NCBI RefSeq assembly: GCF_020921035.1 | Contig: NC_063150.1 | Coordinates: forward strand, 29,559,826-29,623,825 | Length of the DNA: 64,000 nt | Reading direction: 5' to 3' | DNA from: Rhodamnia argentea | Lineage: Eukaryota > Streptophyta > Magnoliopsida > Myrtales > Myrtaceae | Shown: piece after piece, positions 33,760-44,701 of the stretch | Numbering within the stretch: the stretch's first letter is position 1 | Layout of the letters: every line of letters begins with the position of its first letter | Made by a program: the position numbers and the translations under genes | Notes under the pieces: model-generated | Told to the model about the DNA's origin: nothing | Database searches by the model: none | Seen by the model: only the letters and a program-made list of their open reading frames with translations

Positions 33760-34110
33760 TAAATTCGCCCACTTGAAGTTTGAAGGCGAATCTTGTTCAC
33801 TTTTTGTACACCTTGGTGTGTGTTGTGAAGAATTTCCAATGCCTCCTTAGAAGTAGTTGTTTCGGAGTACTTCTCGAACACAAAATCATCTAAAGCTTGA
33901 TAGATGATCGACATGGCATATTGATCTTTCGTTTGAACTTACTCCAAGGCGTTCTTCTGATTTTGACTCAAGGTGGCTTCATCGTTAGGCTCGTCATAGC
34001 CTGAGTTGACAATTTCCCATACACCATGGGTGCCGAGTAGGGCTTTCATTCTAATAGCCCAAGTTCCATAATTTTTTTCATAAGACGAGTTGAAGAGGAA
34101 GCTGATTGTT
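33760..34110 (-). pseudogene. Copia gag relic
   Basis: Minus-strand pieces read NYGTWAIRMKALLGTHGVWE, NSGYDEPNDEATLS, KDQYAMSIIYQALDD and then KEALEILHNTHQGV, the N-terminal gag pattern of copia elements. At least two in-frame stops are present. The nucleocapsid and protease parts between here and the integrase appear lost. Confidence 0.75.
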
Positions 34111-34136
34111 TGTTGAAGCCATGATCATGAATTGTA

Positions 34137-34149
34137 GGCTCTAATACCA
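34137..34149 (-). other. Primer-binding site of second copia element
   Basis: In element orientation it reads TGGTATTAGAGCC, three bases after the LTR end, complementary to initiator methionine tRNA. Confidence 0.85.
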
Positions 34150-34152
34150 ACT

Positions 34153-34555
34153 TGATTGGGATAAAGTGAAGGAAAAACACTCACAACTCACACGACCCAA
34201 GAAGAAGTGGGAGAGGTGGTCCTTTTCTTTTGTTTTCACTGTAATTCACCCATAATGATTACAGGACTTGCCTTTATATGGACTTGTTATATGGCTCTTG
34301 AACTTACTCTTAAATGTATTTAACATTCCAATAAGATATATTCCTAGAAAAATGAACAATCACTATGCATTTAAAAAGCATTAACTAGACATCACATACG
34401 AAAGGACTCTTGGAAACTACACTACAATAAAGACTCTTGATTCTTGAACCAATCTTGGATGCCGAACAGACATCGACATGATTTTGGAATATCGACATCG
34501 ACAACTTTTCATTGAGATCAACAACATTTATGAATTTGGTATAATTGCTAACTCA
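34153..34555 (-). repeat. 5' LTR of second copia element
   Basis: Matches 27251-27590 with added sequence. In element orientation it starts TGAGTTAGCAATTATACC and ends ATCCCAATCA, immediately before the primer-binding site. Confidence 0.78.
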
Positions 34556-35700
34556 CGTCACTGTAATATAACCATCTCAGCAACTGTCCCACTTCTTAAA
34601 TTTTTTAACAGGGTCTTGCTTATTTGGGCCTCCTTATCAAGATAAACTATTCTGCTTCTATTTATCATCGTTCACCTCAAAACCCAAAACAAGAAGCAAT
34701 TCCATATTCATGAATTTTGGCAGAACAAAAGAATGCATTATGTACATTGGCACTAATTGGTATTTTACTAATCATTACTAACCGAGGTTGGTAAGACCGT
34801 GACAATAGAATATGCAAACCAGAAGACTAATGGTCATAATCACAAACAAATCAAAACTGGATGATGCTGCCACAAATTTCTTTTGGTGCAGGTGGAGAAC
34901 GGAGAGTGCATGAGTTGTTGAAGACATGATCCGGACAGAAGGATAAAGATGAAACTACTCTCTGAAGGGTTCGGCGTTCAAGAAGTTCAACAATGGACAT
35001 TGACTGGAGCAACAGAGATATGGTTTAAGAAATCAACCACTGTGTGAACACTTTCAACATCTCTTCCCCTTCTTCTCCAATTGACTAGTCTGCTTTATTG
35101 GGGCGATAAGTAAATTTCTTATTCCAGTGACGAATTGCTCCGCAACGGCTTTCTCTGCTCCAGCTGAGAGATGCATGAATCTGATGTGGGAGCGATCATC
35201 TTCGATAATGCTTATCTCTTCCTTTCTTTTTTCTTTCTTCATCATTGTTTCGATGGGCCAGGATGGACTCATGAGCCGGATTGAGTGCGGACCATTTCTT
35301 CAGATAGATTATCATGTCCTGAAAAGATTAAATAATTCATTTACTAGGTGTTCCAAATACATCTTCACCCCCAAAGGACTTGCCTAGTTGGTGATTTGCT
35401 ATCATGCCATTGTTACATAAATCATGCAGGATGAATGCACCATTTAGTCACCAGCTGTGTACTTGTGTTATGACAGCAAGAACAAGTGAAGCAAGCATCT
35501 AAATATTGGAGAGGTAAAATGCCTATCCCAGACAACAGCATGGTCTGAAAACTAATGAGTATTCAAACTTCCGTATGTGGAGAATACTCCCGAAGAAGAA
35601 AACTCGAGATTACTAGTCTTAAAACTTCGATATGTAGAAGGTAAGAAAGCGGGGAACGAAGACTCACTATTATAGAGGGACATTTGGTAATTTCAATGGA
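34556..35700. other. GLP-unit flank with relic frame
   Basis: No intact gene. The minus frame 35272-35054 (HIRFMH, AVAEQFVTGIRN) is related to the relic at 26626-26892. Positions 35620-35680 (CTTCGATATGTAGAAGGTAAGAAAGCGGGG) resemble 56940-56990, linking this flank with that of the downstream unit. Confidence 0.5.
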
Positions 35701-36531
35701 ATTAGCTAAAATTCCTTGCTGTTGATAGCAAAAACCGCTTTTGAATTTGAACCTTCCTAAGCTTCATTTTTCAACAAAATTAGGTGACTTATGTAATATC
35801 CACCAGCTCAGCATGGAAATAATCACACCCTTGACCCTCAAGTTAGCAATGTCTTATAAGTTCTAGATGCCATCGGAATAAAAGATTGCTTACGCGTTCC
35901 AACTTTTGTAAAACCGTTCTGCTCGTTAGGTTGCAGAGCAGTCGCGGCTTTGGACAACAGCATCTTATGTCTGCCCTCCTAGGAACCATTTCTGGATAAA
36001 TGAGACCATGTTTGCACATAACCATGGCTTAATGGACAAGGGCGCTAATCATACTAAATGTTCTTAACATCAATTATGAGCTCGCATTGTATATCCAAAG
36101 CTATTTAGTGTATCAAGTTTTGTGCAACAGAAGAGTGAATCATTGCTACTTGTATTGTTACTAAGTCCAGCGTTTGGCATGTTAAAGAAGATGACGTCCC
36201 TTGGCAATTACTAATAGTGAATATCAGCAGCCTAAGAAATTTCATTGCGAAAATGAGTGTGAAAAGAGCTTTCCCTACTTGAGAGAGGGTCAATCCAATC
36301 CACATCAGACTCATGAAACTGCGTTCATGAATGAGCACTTCCGTAGCCGAAAATATCCATTGTTTAAGCTGGAGATGATAAAGTCAATTTGACCGCCACA
36401 TGATTGTAGTGGTTAGGGAATGGTTCATTCTTTTGAATTAAGAAGGGTTGAAAGGATAGAAACTTTGAAAACTTGGTAATCTGCAGGGAAACTTGCAGCA
36501 TAAATTGTATACCAGGTCAAGCATTATCATC

Positions 36532-36539
36532 TATAAATA
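36532..36539 (+). promoter_or_regulatory. TATA box of GLP gene
   Basis: ATCATCTATAAATAGAGACC lies about 105 bases before the ATG at 36641. The 70 bases upstream, including ATCTGCAGGGAAACTTGC, are shared with the other plus-strand GLP promoters. Confidence 0.8.
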
Positions 36540-36640
36540 GAGACCATGTTAGCATGCAAGACCCCACACTCCTCCATCGAGCAATAATATTCTGAGCTAG
36601 GAAATAGAACCTGAGATCAAAGCCCCGACGCCCGCCCACA

Positions 36641-37489
36641 ATGAAGTTCCTTCCAATTAGCCTTCTCATTTTGGCTTTGGCGACTGCCACTGCCTTTGCT
36701 TATGACCCAAGTCCTCTTCAGGACATATGCGTGGCCATCAAGGACCCGAATTCTGCAGGTTGGAAATCTATTCTAGTGTTATCTACTTTCTCCTCTTCTT
36801 CCGGTTGATGATACCGCAAGTAGAACACACAAAGGGTTTTGTTTTGGTAGCATGACATCACTTTCATCTATCAGAAATAGTCTATATACCACATTGAGTA
36901 ATGCATATTAAGATCAGTTCTGATTTCTTATGCAGTGTTTGTGAATGGACAATTCTGCAAGGACCCTAAGCAAGCCACTGCAGATGACTTCGTCTTTATG
37001 GGGTTCAGAAACCCAGGGAATACTGCAAACCCACTTGGATCAAAAGTCACACCTGCTACTGTCATGGAGTTTCCGGGGCTCAATACTTTGGGCATATCCA
37101 TGGCTCGCCTCGACTTTGCTCCTGGCGGTCTAAACCCTCCCCACACTCACCCTCGTGGCACTGAGGTTCTGGTTGTCGTGGAGGGCACGCTCCTTGTCGG
37201 CTTCGTCACATCCAACCAATTGAACAACACTTTCTTCAGCAAAGTCTTGTACAAAGGCGATGTGTTTGTTTTCCCAATTGGACTCATTCACTTCCAGTTG
37301 AACACCGGAAAGACTCCCGCACTGGCCTTTTCTGGTTTGAGCAGCCAAAACCCAGGAGTCATTACCATAGCTAACTCCGTCTTCGGAGCGAAGCCACCCA
37401 TTTCTGCTGATGTTCTCACCAAGGCCTTCCAAGTGGACAAGAAAGTTGTCGACTACCTTCAGGCACAGTTTTGGTATGACAACAACTAA
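36641..37489 (+). CDS. Germin-like protein (subfamily 1 type), 223 aa
   Basis: Exons 36641-36758 and 36936-37489 flank a 177-base GT-AG intron in phase 1. The protein has a signal peptide (residues 1-20, hydrophobic, ending AFA), then [12 protein letters not shown]. Cys30 and Cys47 should form the germin disulfide. The metal site is complete: His109, His111, Glu116 in [13 protein letters not shown] and His158 in [10 protein letters not shown]. Asn136 (NNT) is a candidate glycosylation site, and KGD occurs at 146-148. Length and motifs match the family norm, so it is very probably functional. Expected location is the cell wall or apoplast as a Mn-binding cupin hexamer with possible superoxide dismutase activity; substrate cannot be inferred. 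It is nearly identical to the gene at 62753-63606. Confidence 0.95.
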
Positions 37490-37628
37490 ATGGAACAGAT
37501 GACTAGTGAAATGCCGACAGAGCATAGCCATATACCTTATCAGATCATTGCCACTTTCCATGAGAGATTGCCAATAATAAATCATTAGTTTTGGGGTATT
37601 TATATACCCCGTGTATGAATCCTTGAGC

Positions 37629-37634
37629 AATAAA
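37629..37634 (+). terminator. Polyadenylation signal of GLP gene
   Basis: AATAAA lies 140 bases after the stop codon, in TGAGCAATAAAGTTCC. The same signal is at the same distance in the paralogue (63746-63751). Confidence 0.7.
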
Positions 37635-38149
37635 GTTCCTTCTCTTTGTCCCTCCCTCCTTGTTTTGAGGATAACTTCTCATTCGAGAAGAGGCAATGCC
37701 AAGCAAAGTCATAAAAGAAACAAAACACAGATTTTGATAAGACGTCTGTAAAGTCAGTGAAAATAATTGCGACTTGGTCATTCAGATCAGCCTCAAAATG
37801 ATCAATAGAGCACATAACGTTATTGGGCACGTTCCATTAGGGGGCTTATCGCTTAGAAGTTCGACGTACATCTAGAAGGATCCACAAAAATTCCATTGGT
37901 GTCACCTTTTTCGTGGTCCAATTTTGTGGAAGCACGGGAAAGGAAGTCCCAGTCGACACACCTGTCATCAAGATCAATGCTTCATGCTGCCTAGTCGCCA
38001 ACGTGTTTCCTATGAACCAGGATGTGTCGCCATTTGTAGAAAACATGTGGTATTTTCACAGTTCGATATCTGCGTATCTGTGAAAAACTGTCCTATTGAA
38101 TGCGTTGCACTCCATGCTGAAATTCAGACTATTTTCCAAACCATGACTA

Positions 38150-39292
38150 GTTTCAACCGAAAGCCGGACTTGGAAAACCATTCACTAAGAAACTGTGCCA
38201 TAGGCAAAGAATACTCCTGAAATAACTCAAGATAAAGTAGCTGATCAGAAGAAGAATATGGGAATTTTGAAAACGAACCAAAGGGGGAGACAACGACTCA
38301 CCATAACCAAATTGAAGTCCCCTATGATATTTTACATCCTTCGCAAATAGTGAAGGACAATTATCTAATAAACTTTCAGTATCGAAGAACGGTTCGGATG
38401 TCAAGCTCACAACAGAGATGCAAATTGATATGTCACCATCATCGACACATCTTTGACAGCTCTGCCATTTCTCCATGTAATACTAAGATGCATAGACTGC
38501 CTTTTAACAGCTCTGCCCCGTCTTCTGCAATTTCCTACTAGCGAGTCCTTGTTAGCACAAGTCCCAAAGTAACTTTCTCCTTCCTTTTTCCATAATTGAA
38601 TCGTAATGCAATGCATACACCAGGCAAAGCGATGAAGTTCCTGCATATTTCCCTTTCAAAAAGCTTCAGGTGATACAATTTACTTCATCAATAGGACTGC
38701 CTGACGTGTTGTATGCAGGAAAATTCAAAAAAATTTGCAGACTCCCAAGGTCTGGTTGTTCTGACTTACATTATATGGAGATAGGTGAAGCACAAGCCAA
38801 AAATTGAATCTATCGACTTTCGAAGTACTGTTTTAGGAGCCAAAGCCATTGGACCCACAGCATATTTGAAGCTTTTTCGAGTGAAAGACTAGTAAGGGCA
38901 TTTCTTAATTAAACTACAGGATAACGAGCAGGATAAAAATGGATATCTCTATTCAGTTTGACACGGTACTTAGGATAATACAATCATGTCCAAGTGTTCT
39001 GCCTGAGTCCTTCGTCTATTCTCACCATAGTTCTCTCCTTGTACATTAATTAATACATGCTCGCTAGGTAATCCTTTCTCAAAATAATTTCGTGCTTTTA
39101 ACAGAAACAATAAAAACCAAAGTGAAAATCATGTCAATCCTCAAGCAGGCTCGTCCGAACCAATCTACAAGTCCATTCCAGAAACTATGAGACCATTTAG
39201 AAATCCATTGAACAGAATATGAGATAAATTTCTTAACAAAGCCTAGCTGTGTGAAGCAACTAAAGAAATGCTTTAGTCCGGGATAAGATAGA
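38150..39292 (+). repeat. Tandem unit flank, copy 1
   Basis: Blocks here recur at 55700-56460: CAGCTCTGCCCCGTCTTCTGCAATTTCCT near 38508 and 55770, and TTCTTAACAAAGCCTAGCTGTGTGAA near 39230 and 56350. Homology continues after the Mutator insertion, at 51431. No gene is seen. Confidence 0.75.
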
Positions 39293-39443
39293 GGGAAAAT
39301 GCCAAAAAAAGGCCCCAACTATACTTATTTTCTCAATTAAGGGCCCAAAGTGCAACTTGTCTCAAAAAGGGGCCTCAAGTGCCTTCTTTCGGTTCAAATA
39401 AGGGCCTAAGTGGGGACACTTTCGTTTTTTTTACATTTTGAGA
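39293..39443 (+). repeat. Left terminal inverted repeat of Mutator-like element
   Basis: From GGGAAAATGCC through AGGGCCTAAGTGGGGACACTTTCG to TACATTTTGAG. It pairs with 51272-51421 with scattered mismatches. Confidence 0.88.
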
Positions 39444-39445
39444 TT

Positions 39446-39907
39446 TTTTTCCTTTTTTCCTTCTCTTTTTTTTCCTTTTTCTTTCTTGTTTCCTTTTGTT
39501 CTTTTCCTCGTCGCCGGCAGCCGTGGGCCGAGCGGCCGCCTCAAGGCATTTTTTAGGAGATTTGTCCTATAACCGAAGATGGATAGAGAGATTTCACCGA
39601 CTCCGCTCACTCTGGTTCTTGCCGTTACTTTGCTGGTTTCTTCCACCCGAAGATCCTTTCCCATTGTCGTCCCTTTCTCTTCGTTGCGAATAAGATGACG
39701 ACGAAGAAGACGTGGGGGAGAAGGATGAAAACAGCTGACCCAACTCGAAGACCGAGCCCGCCTTAATCGAACCGATTGGGACGTTGAGGACCGGACCGAC
39801 CCGTCAGAGGATTCTCTGAGCAGCGGGAGGCTCGGATTTGAGGCATCGGAGGTAGATTTGGAGCCGCGGTGGAGAAAATGCATCACCGATTTGGACGTAG
39901 ATTGGGT
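39446..39907 (-). pseudogene. Captured host gene fragment, second half
   Basis: The minus-strand frame from about 39907 reads QSTSKSVMHFLHRGSKSTSD, then ASNPSLPLLRESSDGS. In a plant family of unnamed Ser-rich proteins a block like LKHFLHRGSKSTSDASLSLP follows the ADELFSDGK region; that region is encoded in 51223-50861 on the other side of the Ty3 element. Beyond about 39690 the sequence loses resemblance. It has no intact start of its own. Assignment rests on recollection of that family and should be tested. Confidence 0.6.
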
Positions 39908-39912
39908 GTTCT

Positions 39913-42900
39913 TGTGACGCCCGGGAAATTCGAACCATGTAAATTGCTCGAATTCAATAAAAAGGAAGAGAATTGAATTTTAGTCGGTGCAAATTTTGGA
40001 TCGCAAGGACAAAAGTGACGAATTTGGACTAATCCCGAAATGTCGTTCGATTTCGATTGGGTCTCGAAATCGTGATCGCCACGAATTAGGATTTTTATTC
40101 TTCGAGCCTAAACTTTTCCGGACCCAACCTAGCCCGTGAAAATCCAAATTTTATTCCCAATTGGTTGAGCCAAAAATCCGATCAGTCCCGATTTGTCAAA
40201 TTACTGAATTTCCCTCAATAATGCACATAAGACAAGATATTTAAAATATCTTGTGGACCCCATCTTCAGTCAATCCTCAGCCACCCACCAGTCAATGCCC
40301 ACGTGACTTTCTCTCTCTCCCCCTCTTCTTCTCTTCTTCTTCTTCCTCTTTTCTTCTTTGGTTTTGCAACGCTACGCCCTTCACCCGACGCCTTCTGCTG
40401 CTGTGTTTCGCCGACCCACCACCTCCAGCCACTTCCTCCGACAGCCGGCCTCCTCCGCCACCTCACCACCTCCACCTCCGGCCGCCGCAGAACCACCGGG
40501 AAGCCCAGAACAGCCCCGACGCCGGTCTGCTCTGTTTCGCGTCCGTGGGCCGCCCGGGCCGCTCCAGCCGCTCCACACCACTTCCGACCACCATCCACCA
40601 CCACATCACCTTCCCTTCGACCTCCAGACTTTGACCCACCGCCTCGAACCGCCACGAACAGCCCCGGAACAGATTTGAAACCCGTCTGCCCTATTTCCGT
40701 CGCCTGAGTTGCAGCTGCTGTTCCGGCCGTCTCCGCCGCCTTCCGCCGCTCACCACCGCCACCGACGACCTCCTTAGAGTCCTATCTCGTGCCTCGGAGC
40801 TTGTGGTGGCCGGCCGCCGCCCGTAGAGCCCGATTTGAGCCCCGATCGGACCTCCCCTGTTCTGCCGTTTTCCTCTGTTTCTGCTCTGCAATTCTGTACA
40901 GCTGCTGTTCGGCCGATTCCGGCCGCTGTCCGCCACCCCCAGCTGGTCCTGAAGGTCGTCCTCGACCTGTAGGTGAGTCCCCCAGCCTTCCCTAGCCTCG
41001 CTTCAGCCTGCGAGATCGTTTTTCCCCCAAATTCAGCCCGGTTTCCCCTGTTTTTACCTCTGTCGGTTCTGTTTTTCAGCTTCCGCCGCTCGCCGGACCT
41101 CCAATCGCTGAGCTGCTACCGTTTGCAGCGATTTCACAGCCGAACTTGTCACTGTTTTCGGCCGTGAACAGTGTCGCCGGAACAGTGCCGCTGGTGAACA
41201 GTGTTTCCGCGCGTGAACAGTGTTTTCCGCGTGAATAGTGAACTTCGGCCCCGGTCTCAAAAATCGTGCCCGACCCGACCTCGACCACCGTTTTTGGTGA
41301 GTTGACCCTAATCCTTGGTTAGGGCGCTAATTGCGCCTAGAAGTAGTTAGCTAGTCGATAGGGAATTTAGGTAGATTTGATTATGGTCGGATTAGTTAGA
41401 AACTCGGTTTAGGGTAAATGGCCATAATCGATTAAATTAGAATTGTCTGTGGCTAATTGTTGATAAATGAATTTGACTGTATGTGGTGATTTGATCGCGA
41501 GCGAGCGATAGGTTAAAGACGAGCGATCTATTGGCAATTATAAATCGAATTGGCTAATCAATGAATTTGGCACGAAATTGAGCCTTTATGTGGCCTAATC
41601 GAATTGGTTTATTCGTGTTGAATTGATGACTTTGTTTGGGCGGATCGCCACGTTGAAATGTTGATTTGAGTATCCTGGATGCTCGTTGAGTGAGTTGGCG
41701 TCCGCTTGGGAATTAATTGTTCCGTGTATCTTTGCGGTGTCTATTCGGTAGTCCGCATATGCATATGACCGTGTGCAAGATCAAAGACATATTTTAGCAT
41801 GAAAATGGCCTTGGGGCCGAGTCTTTGAGCACGTTTGTGTGAGCATCCGGCCTAAATCAAAGAGAATAAATTGATTGATGTGTCGGGTGTGCTGTATGGT
41901 CATATGAAGGAACGATGATGGGTTTTCCTGGCAAGTTAAGACTGTACACATAGTACACACGGTACCATTTTTATGAAACCACACGACTTGCTAGAAGCAC
42001 GATAATTCATGCCCCGTATGGTACGTACGGTTTTAAGGGATTATCGGATGCCGGTCGCAGCTTGTGATGGACCGAAGCCCCGTATAGGGATGCCTACTTG
42101 CCGTACCGCGCAGGGTGCACTGGATACACCGCTTGTAGTAGCCGTTGTCGAGAGGGAAAATGAACGTAGCCCGGTCCTGCCGGAAGAATGCGGGATCGCA
42201 TTAATTGTGAGAGTCGATCACGCCGGTCGCGTGGATCCTCATCACCGTGGCGCCAAGGGCGCGATCATCGTTAATAAATGGACTCGTGTGGTGTCCAGTG
42301 CATACTTGTGAGTGTGATGCGTGTTCGGATGGTTGTCTGATGTGGCCGTTGAGTGGAGTCAAGCATTGCATTATGTATGGCTCAAGGCCGGTAAGTATGC
42401 ATGTGGGTGATTATTGTCATGTGATATGATTGTTGGATATATGGTTATATCTTGGTGTTATAATCCTCGTGGTTAGGATGTTTTAGGTGAATCGGTGTCC
42501 TAACCGAGCTTAAGCTTGATTCACTGAGATTTATATCTCGCCCCGTTGTGGGAACCACTTTCGAGTCCCAAGTGATGGAGCTTTGCGGATACCAAGGCCA
42601 AGTTATGAGAGTAGTCTTTTGGAGTAGATGAGAAGTTAACCTTATCCGACCTAGTAACCTTTTGAGGTCTTAGTGAGCTACCCCGAAGTATGGGGTTGTA
42701 TATATTTATGTAGCTCAGTAGGGTTAAGACTCATCTGCTGTCTTGTAACTACGTATGCTATTTTTGATTATCTGCCTTGGTATGTATCTCCCGCTATGCT
42801 ATCCCTATTTGTTTATATGTTGTATGGGAGTAAACCGTTTCCGCATGCGTATATAGTTGAAAGGTCGATAACGTGCCCGGGACGTTATCCTTCGTGACCT

Positions 42901-42949
42901 CGTGGCGATTTGGTAGGGATGTCGCAGGCTCGAGAGGCGGGGCGTGACA
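39913..42949 (+). repeat. 5' LTR of Ty3 element (3037 bp)
   Basis: It begins TGTGACGCCCGGG and ends GGGGCGTGACA. Contents in order: AT-rich start, a pyrimidine-rich run (40300-40360), a GC-rich leader (40380-41000), two donor-like sites (GTAGGTGAGTC at 40970, GGTGAGTTGACC at 41296), AT-rich middle and a conserved terminal block. Many overlapping frames in the GC-rich leader are compositional. Confidence 0.93.
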
Positions 42950-42962
42950 TCCCCGCCCAAGG

Positions 42963-42974
42963 TGGTATCAGAGC
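42963..42974 (+). other. Primer-binding site of Ty3 element
   Basis: TGGTATCAGAGC, complementary to the initiator methionine tRNA 3' end, 13 bases after the 5' LTR. Confidence 0.92.
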
Positions 42975-43152
42975 AAGGTCAGCCTGATCCATCCGGTCAT
43001 TGGCCGGGAGTAATAAGGAGCGATGGGATATGAGATAGTTAGTAGGACTTTTATCGCTATGCATGTGATTGTTATTGTGTATTAAGTTTTGGGGTCGCCT
43101 TCTGACCGCATTTTGCTTTGGGGTAAGCGGGACTCCGCATCATTTCTGCATA

Positions 43153-44580
43153 ATGAGCGGACGCGGTAGAAGAGCACCTCGAGCACCCCGAAAGAGGCTC
43201 GTGAGGCCGGCAGATGAGATCGCCGATGTTGGAGCGGCACCTCCTGTCGCACCTCCCGTAGCTGGTCCCGCTCGGCAAGAGCCGACTATGGCAGAAGTTA
43301 TGCAAGCTTTAGGAGCTATGGGGGAGTTGATAGGGCAGCAGATAAGGAATCAAAACGCCGCCGCCCCCACTACCGTTGAAGCCCCACCTGTAGTTCCACC
43401 TGCAGCTTCGCCAGTGGATGTGCCACCCGTGGCCGTAGTTGAGGATCGTAAGGCTCAAAAGATGGTGGAACAGTTTCTCAAGTTGAAGCCACCGCAGTTC
43501 ATCGGAAGCGGAGACCCTGAAGCGGCCACCCAATGGATTGAAGGATTGGAGAAAGTGTTCAACTTGCTTAGATGCTCGAATGAGGATAAGGTGGTCCCGG
43601 CCGTCTATCAACTAGAGGGTAATGCCAGTACTTGGTGGAGAGTTGTCAAGGATAGAATTTTCCCAGAAGGTACGATCCCGGTGTGGGATACCTTTATGGA
43701 GGCCTTTAATAACAAGTATTTCTCGAGGACAGCTAGAGAGCGTAAGATGGCCGAGTTCTTCCGCCTCCGCCGTAATCAGATGACCGTCGATCAATATGAA
43801 GCTAAGTTCTCGGAATTATCTAAGTATGCCTCGAGATTGATTGAGGACCCCGAGGATAGGGCTAGAAGATTCTGGGGACGGGTGAAGCCCGAGATTAAGA
43901 GTGTACTAGCGTCGTTCAATCTTCGGGACTATGATGACCTTTATGAGAGGGCGCCGATAGTGGAGCAGGACTTGGTTGAGAGGACTGCCGCATCCGGGTC
44001 GCGGTTTACGTCATCAAACAGATTTGAGAAGAGGCAAGGAAAGAAGCCTATGTATGGAGGCGTACATCACATCCCACCCAATCGCAGAGGAGCGATCAAT
44101 AAACCCGTTTTCCGCCAGAGTGAGGTGTGTTATCTGTGTCATCAGAGACATGGGCCCGGTCCGTGCCCATATAGGAGTGGAGCCTGCTTTGGATGTGGCC
44201 GGTTGGGCCATCGGGTGAAGGGCTGCCCGCAGAGGCAGCAGGGAATGCGAGCGCCACAACCGAGAGGACCACTAAGGGGAGCCATGCCACAAAACTTCCG
44301 GAATCATCCCCCGGCTCAAGGAAGGGTGTTTGTTGTCACCCGTGAGGAGGCGAAGGATTCGCCGACCGTTACTGGTACGGTCCTCTTGCATAATCAAGTC
44401 GCCTATGCTTTGTTTGATCCGGGTGCTACGCATTCCTTTGTCGCCGATAGATTTGTTAAACCGGCCGATTTGAGTGTAGTACCATTAGATGTTGTTTTTA
44501 AGGTTTCTACACCTTTAAAGGATAGCGTAGTGGCTGCAAATGGATGTCCTAACCGTAGGTCAGGTTATAGATGGACATGA
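43153..44580 (+). CDS. Ty3 gag-protease, truncated by frameshift
   Basis: From the ATG at 43153 (MSGRGRRAPRAPRKR) the frame is open for 475 codons. It contains a Pro/Ala-rich N-terminus, the retrotransposon gag domain (WIEGLEKVFNLLRC near residues 115-130 to about 300), a CCHC zinc knuckle CFGCGRLGHRVKGC at residues 346-359, and the start of the aspartic protease. The active-site triad, normally D-S/T-G, reads Asp422-Pro-Gly, so the protease should be inactive. A frame change near 44543 ends the frame at 44580. The correct continuation (IDGHEGVIDLIVLEMYDFDV, VGMDWL) lies in the neighbouring frame. An earlier in-frame ATG at 43069 exists but adds only leader-like residues. Confidence 0.9.
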   Translation: MSGRGRRAPRAPRKRLVRPADEIADVGAAPPVAPPVAGPARQEPTMAEVMQALGAMGELIGQQIRNQNAAAPTTVEAPPVVPPAASPVDVPPVAVVEDRKAQKMVEQFLKLKPPQFIGSGDPEAATQWIEGLEKVFNLLRCSNEDKVVPAVYQLEGNASTWWRVVKDRIFPEGTIPVWDTFMEAFNNKYFSRTARERKMAEFFRLRRNQMTVDQYEAKFSELSKYASRLIEDPEDRARRFWGRVKPEIKSVLASFNLRDYDDLYERAPIVEQDLVERTAASGSRFTSSNRFEKRQGKKPMYGGVHHIPPNRRGAINKPVFRQSEVCYLCHQRHGPGPCPYRSGACFGCGRLGHRVKGCPQRQQGMRAPQPRGPLRGAMPQNFRNHPPAQGRVFVVTREEAKDSPTVTGTVLLHNQVAYALFDPGATHSFVADRFVKPADLSVVPLDVVFKVSTPLKDSVVAANGCPNRRSGYRWT

Positions 44581-44701
44581 GGGCGTAATAGATTTGATTG
44601 TGCTGGAAATGTATGACTTTGATGTGATTGTGGGGATGGATTGGTTGATGAAACAAAAGGCTGTAGTGGATTGTTATCGTAAGGCCATCTAGTTTAACCC
44701 G

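Larger units (their letters stand above)
27251..34555 (-). mobile_element. Ty1/copia retrotransposon, second copy, nested and degenerate
   Basis: LTR-like ends (27251-27590 and 34153-34555) match each other: GAACTTACTCTTAAATG, ATTTAACATTCCAA, GGAAACTAYACTACAATAAAG, CATTGAGATCAAYAA. Between them the minus strand encodes gag, integrase, reverse transcriptase and RNase H relics in copia order. The primer-binding site is at 34137-34149. Two later insertions split it: a solo LTR (28092-31065) in RNase H and an inverted-repeat transposon (32120-32846) upstream of the polymerase block. I could not find matching 5-bp target duplications, so the outer limits may be a few bases off. Confidence 0.88.
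35740..37980 (+). repeat. Segmental duplication, upstream copy (GLP unit)
   Basis: This segment corresponds to 60480-64000, including about 900 bases of upstream flank, the entire GLP gene and at least 400 bases downstream. The promoter, coding region and 3' flank are close to identical. The partner carries an extra Mutator-type element and LINE in its flank, which explains most of the length difference. The partner runs to the window end, so the duplication may extend further. Confidence 0.88.

Noticed and set aside
36935..37489. GLP exon 2 frames read as single-exon proteins starting at internal GTG or ATG codons
   Set aside because: The signal peptide and germin QDICVA box are in an upstream exon joined by clear GT-AG introns, so the two-exon model is right. 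The same holds at 53049, 63052 and 26174.
39431..39886. 151-codon minus frame as an independent gene
   Set aside because: Its Lys-rich end runs into the terminal repeat of the Mutator-like element. The meaningful part is the captured fragment 39907-39690.
40251..40707. Overlapping long frames on both strands in the Ty3 LTR (also 48143-48728)
   Set aside because: They lie in the GC-rich LTR leader, are open in several frames at once, and occur identically in both LTRs. This is composition, not a gene.
42009..42311. 100-codon frame in the Ty3 LTR, also at 49896-50198
   Set aside because: Conserved in both LTRs only because they are copies of each other. The related block in the older LTR fragment (8411-8610) is not open in the same frame.
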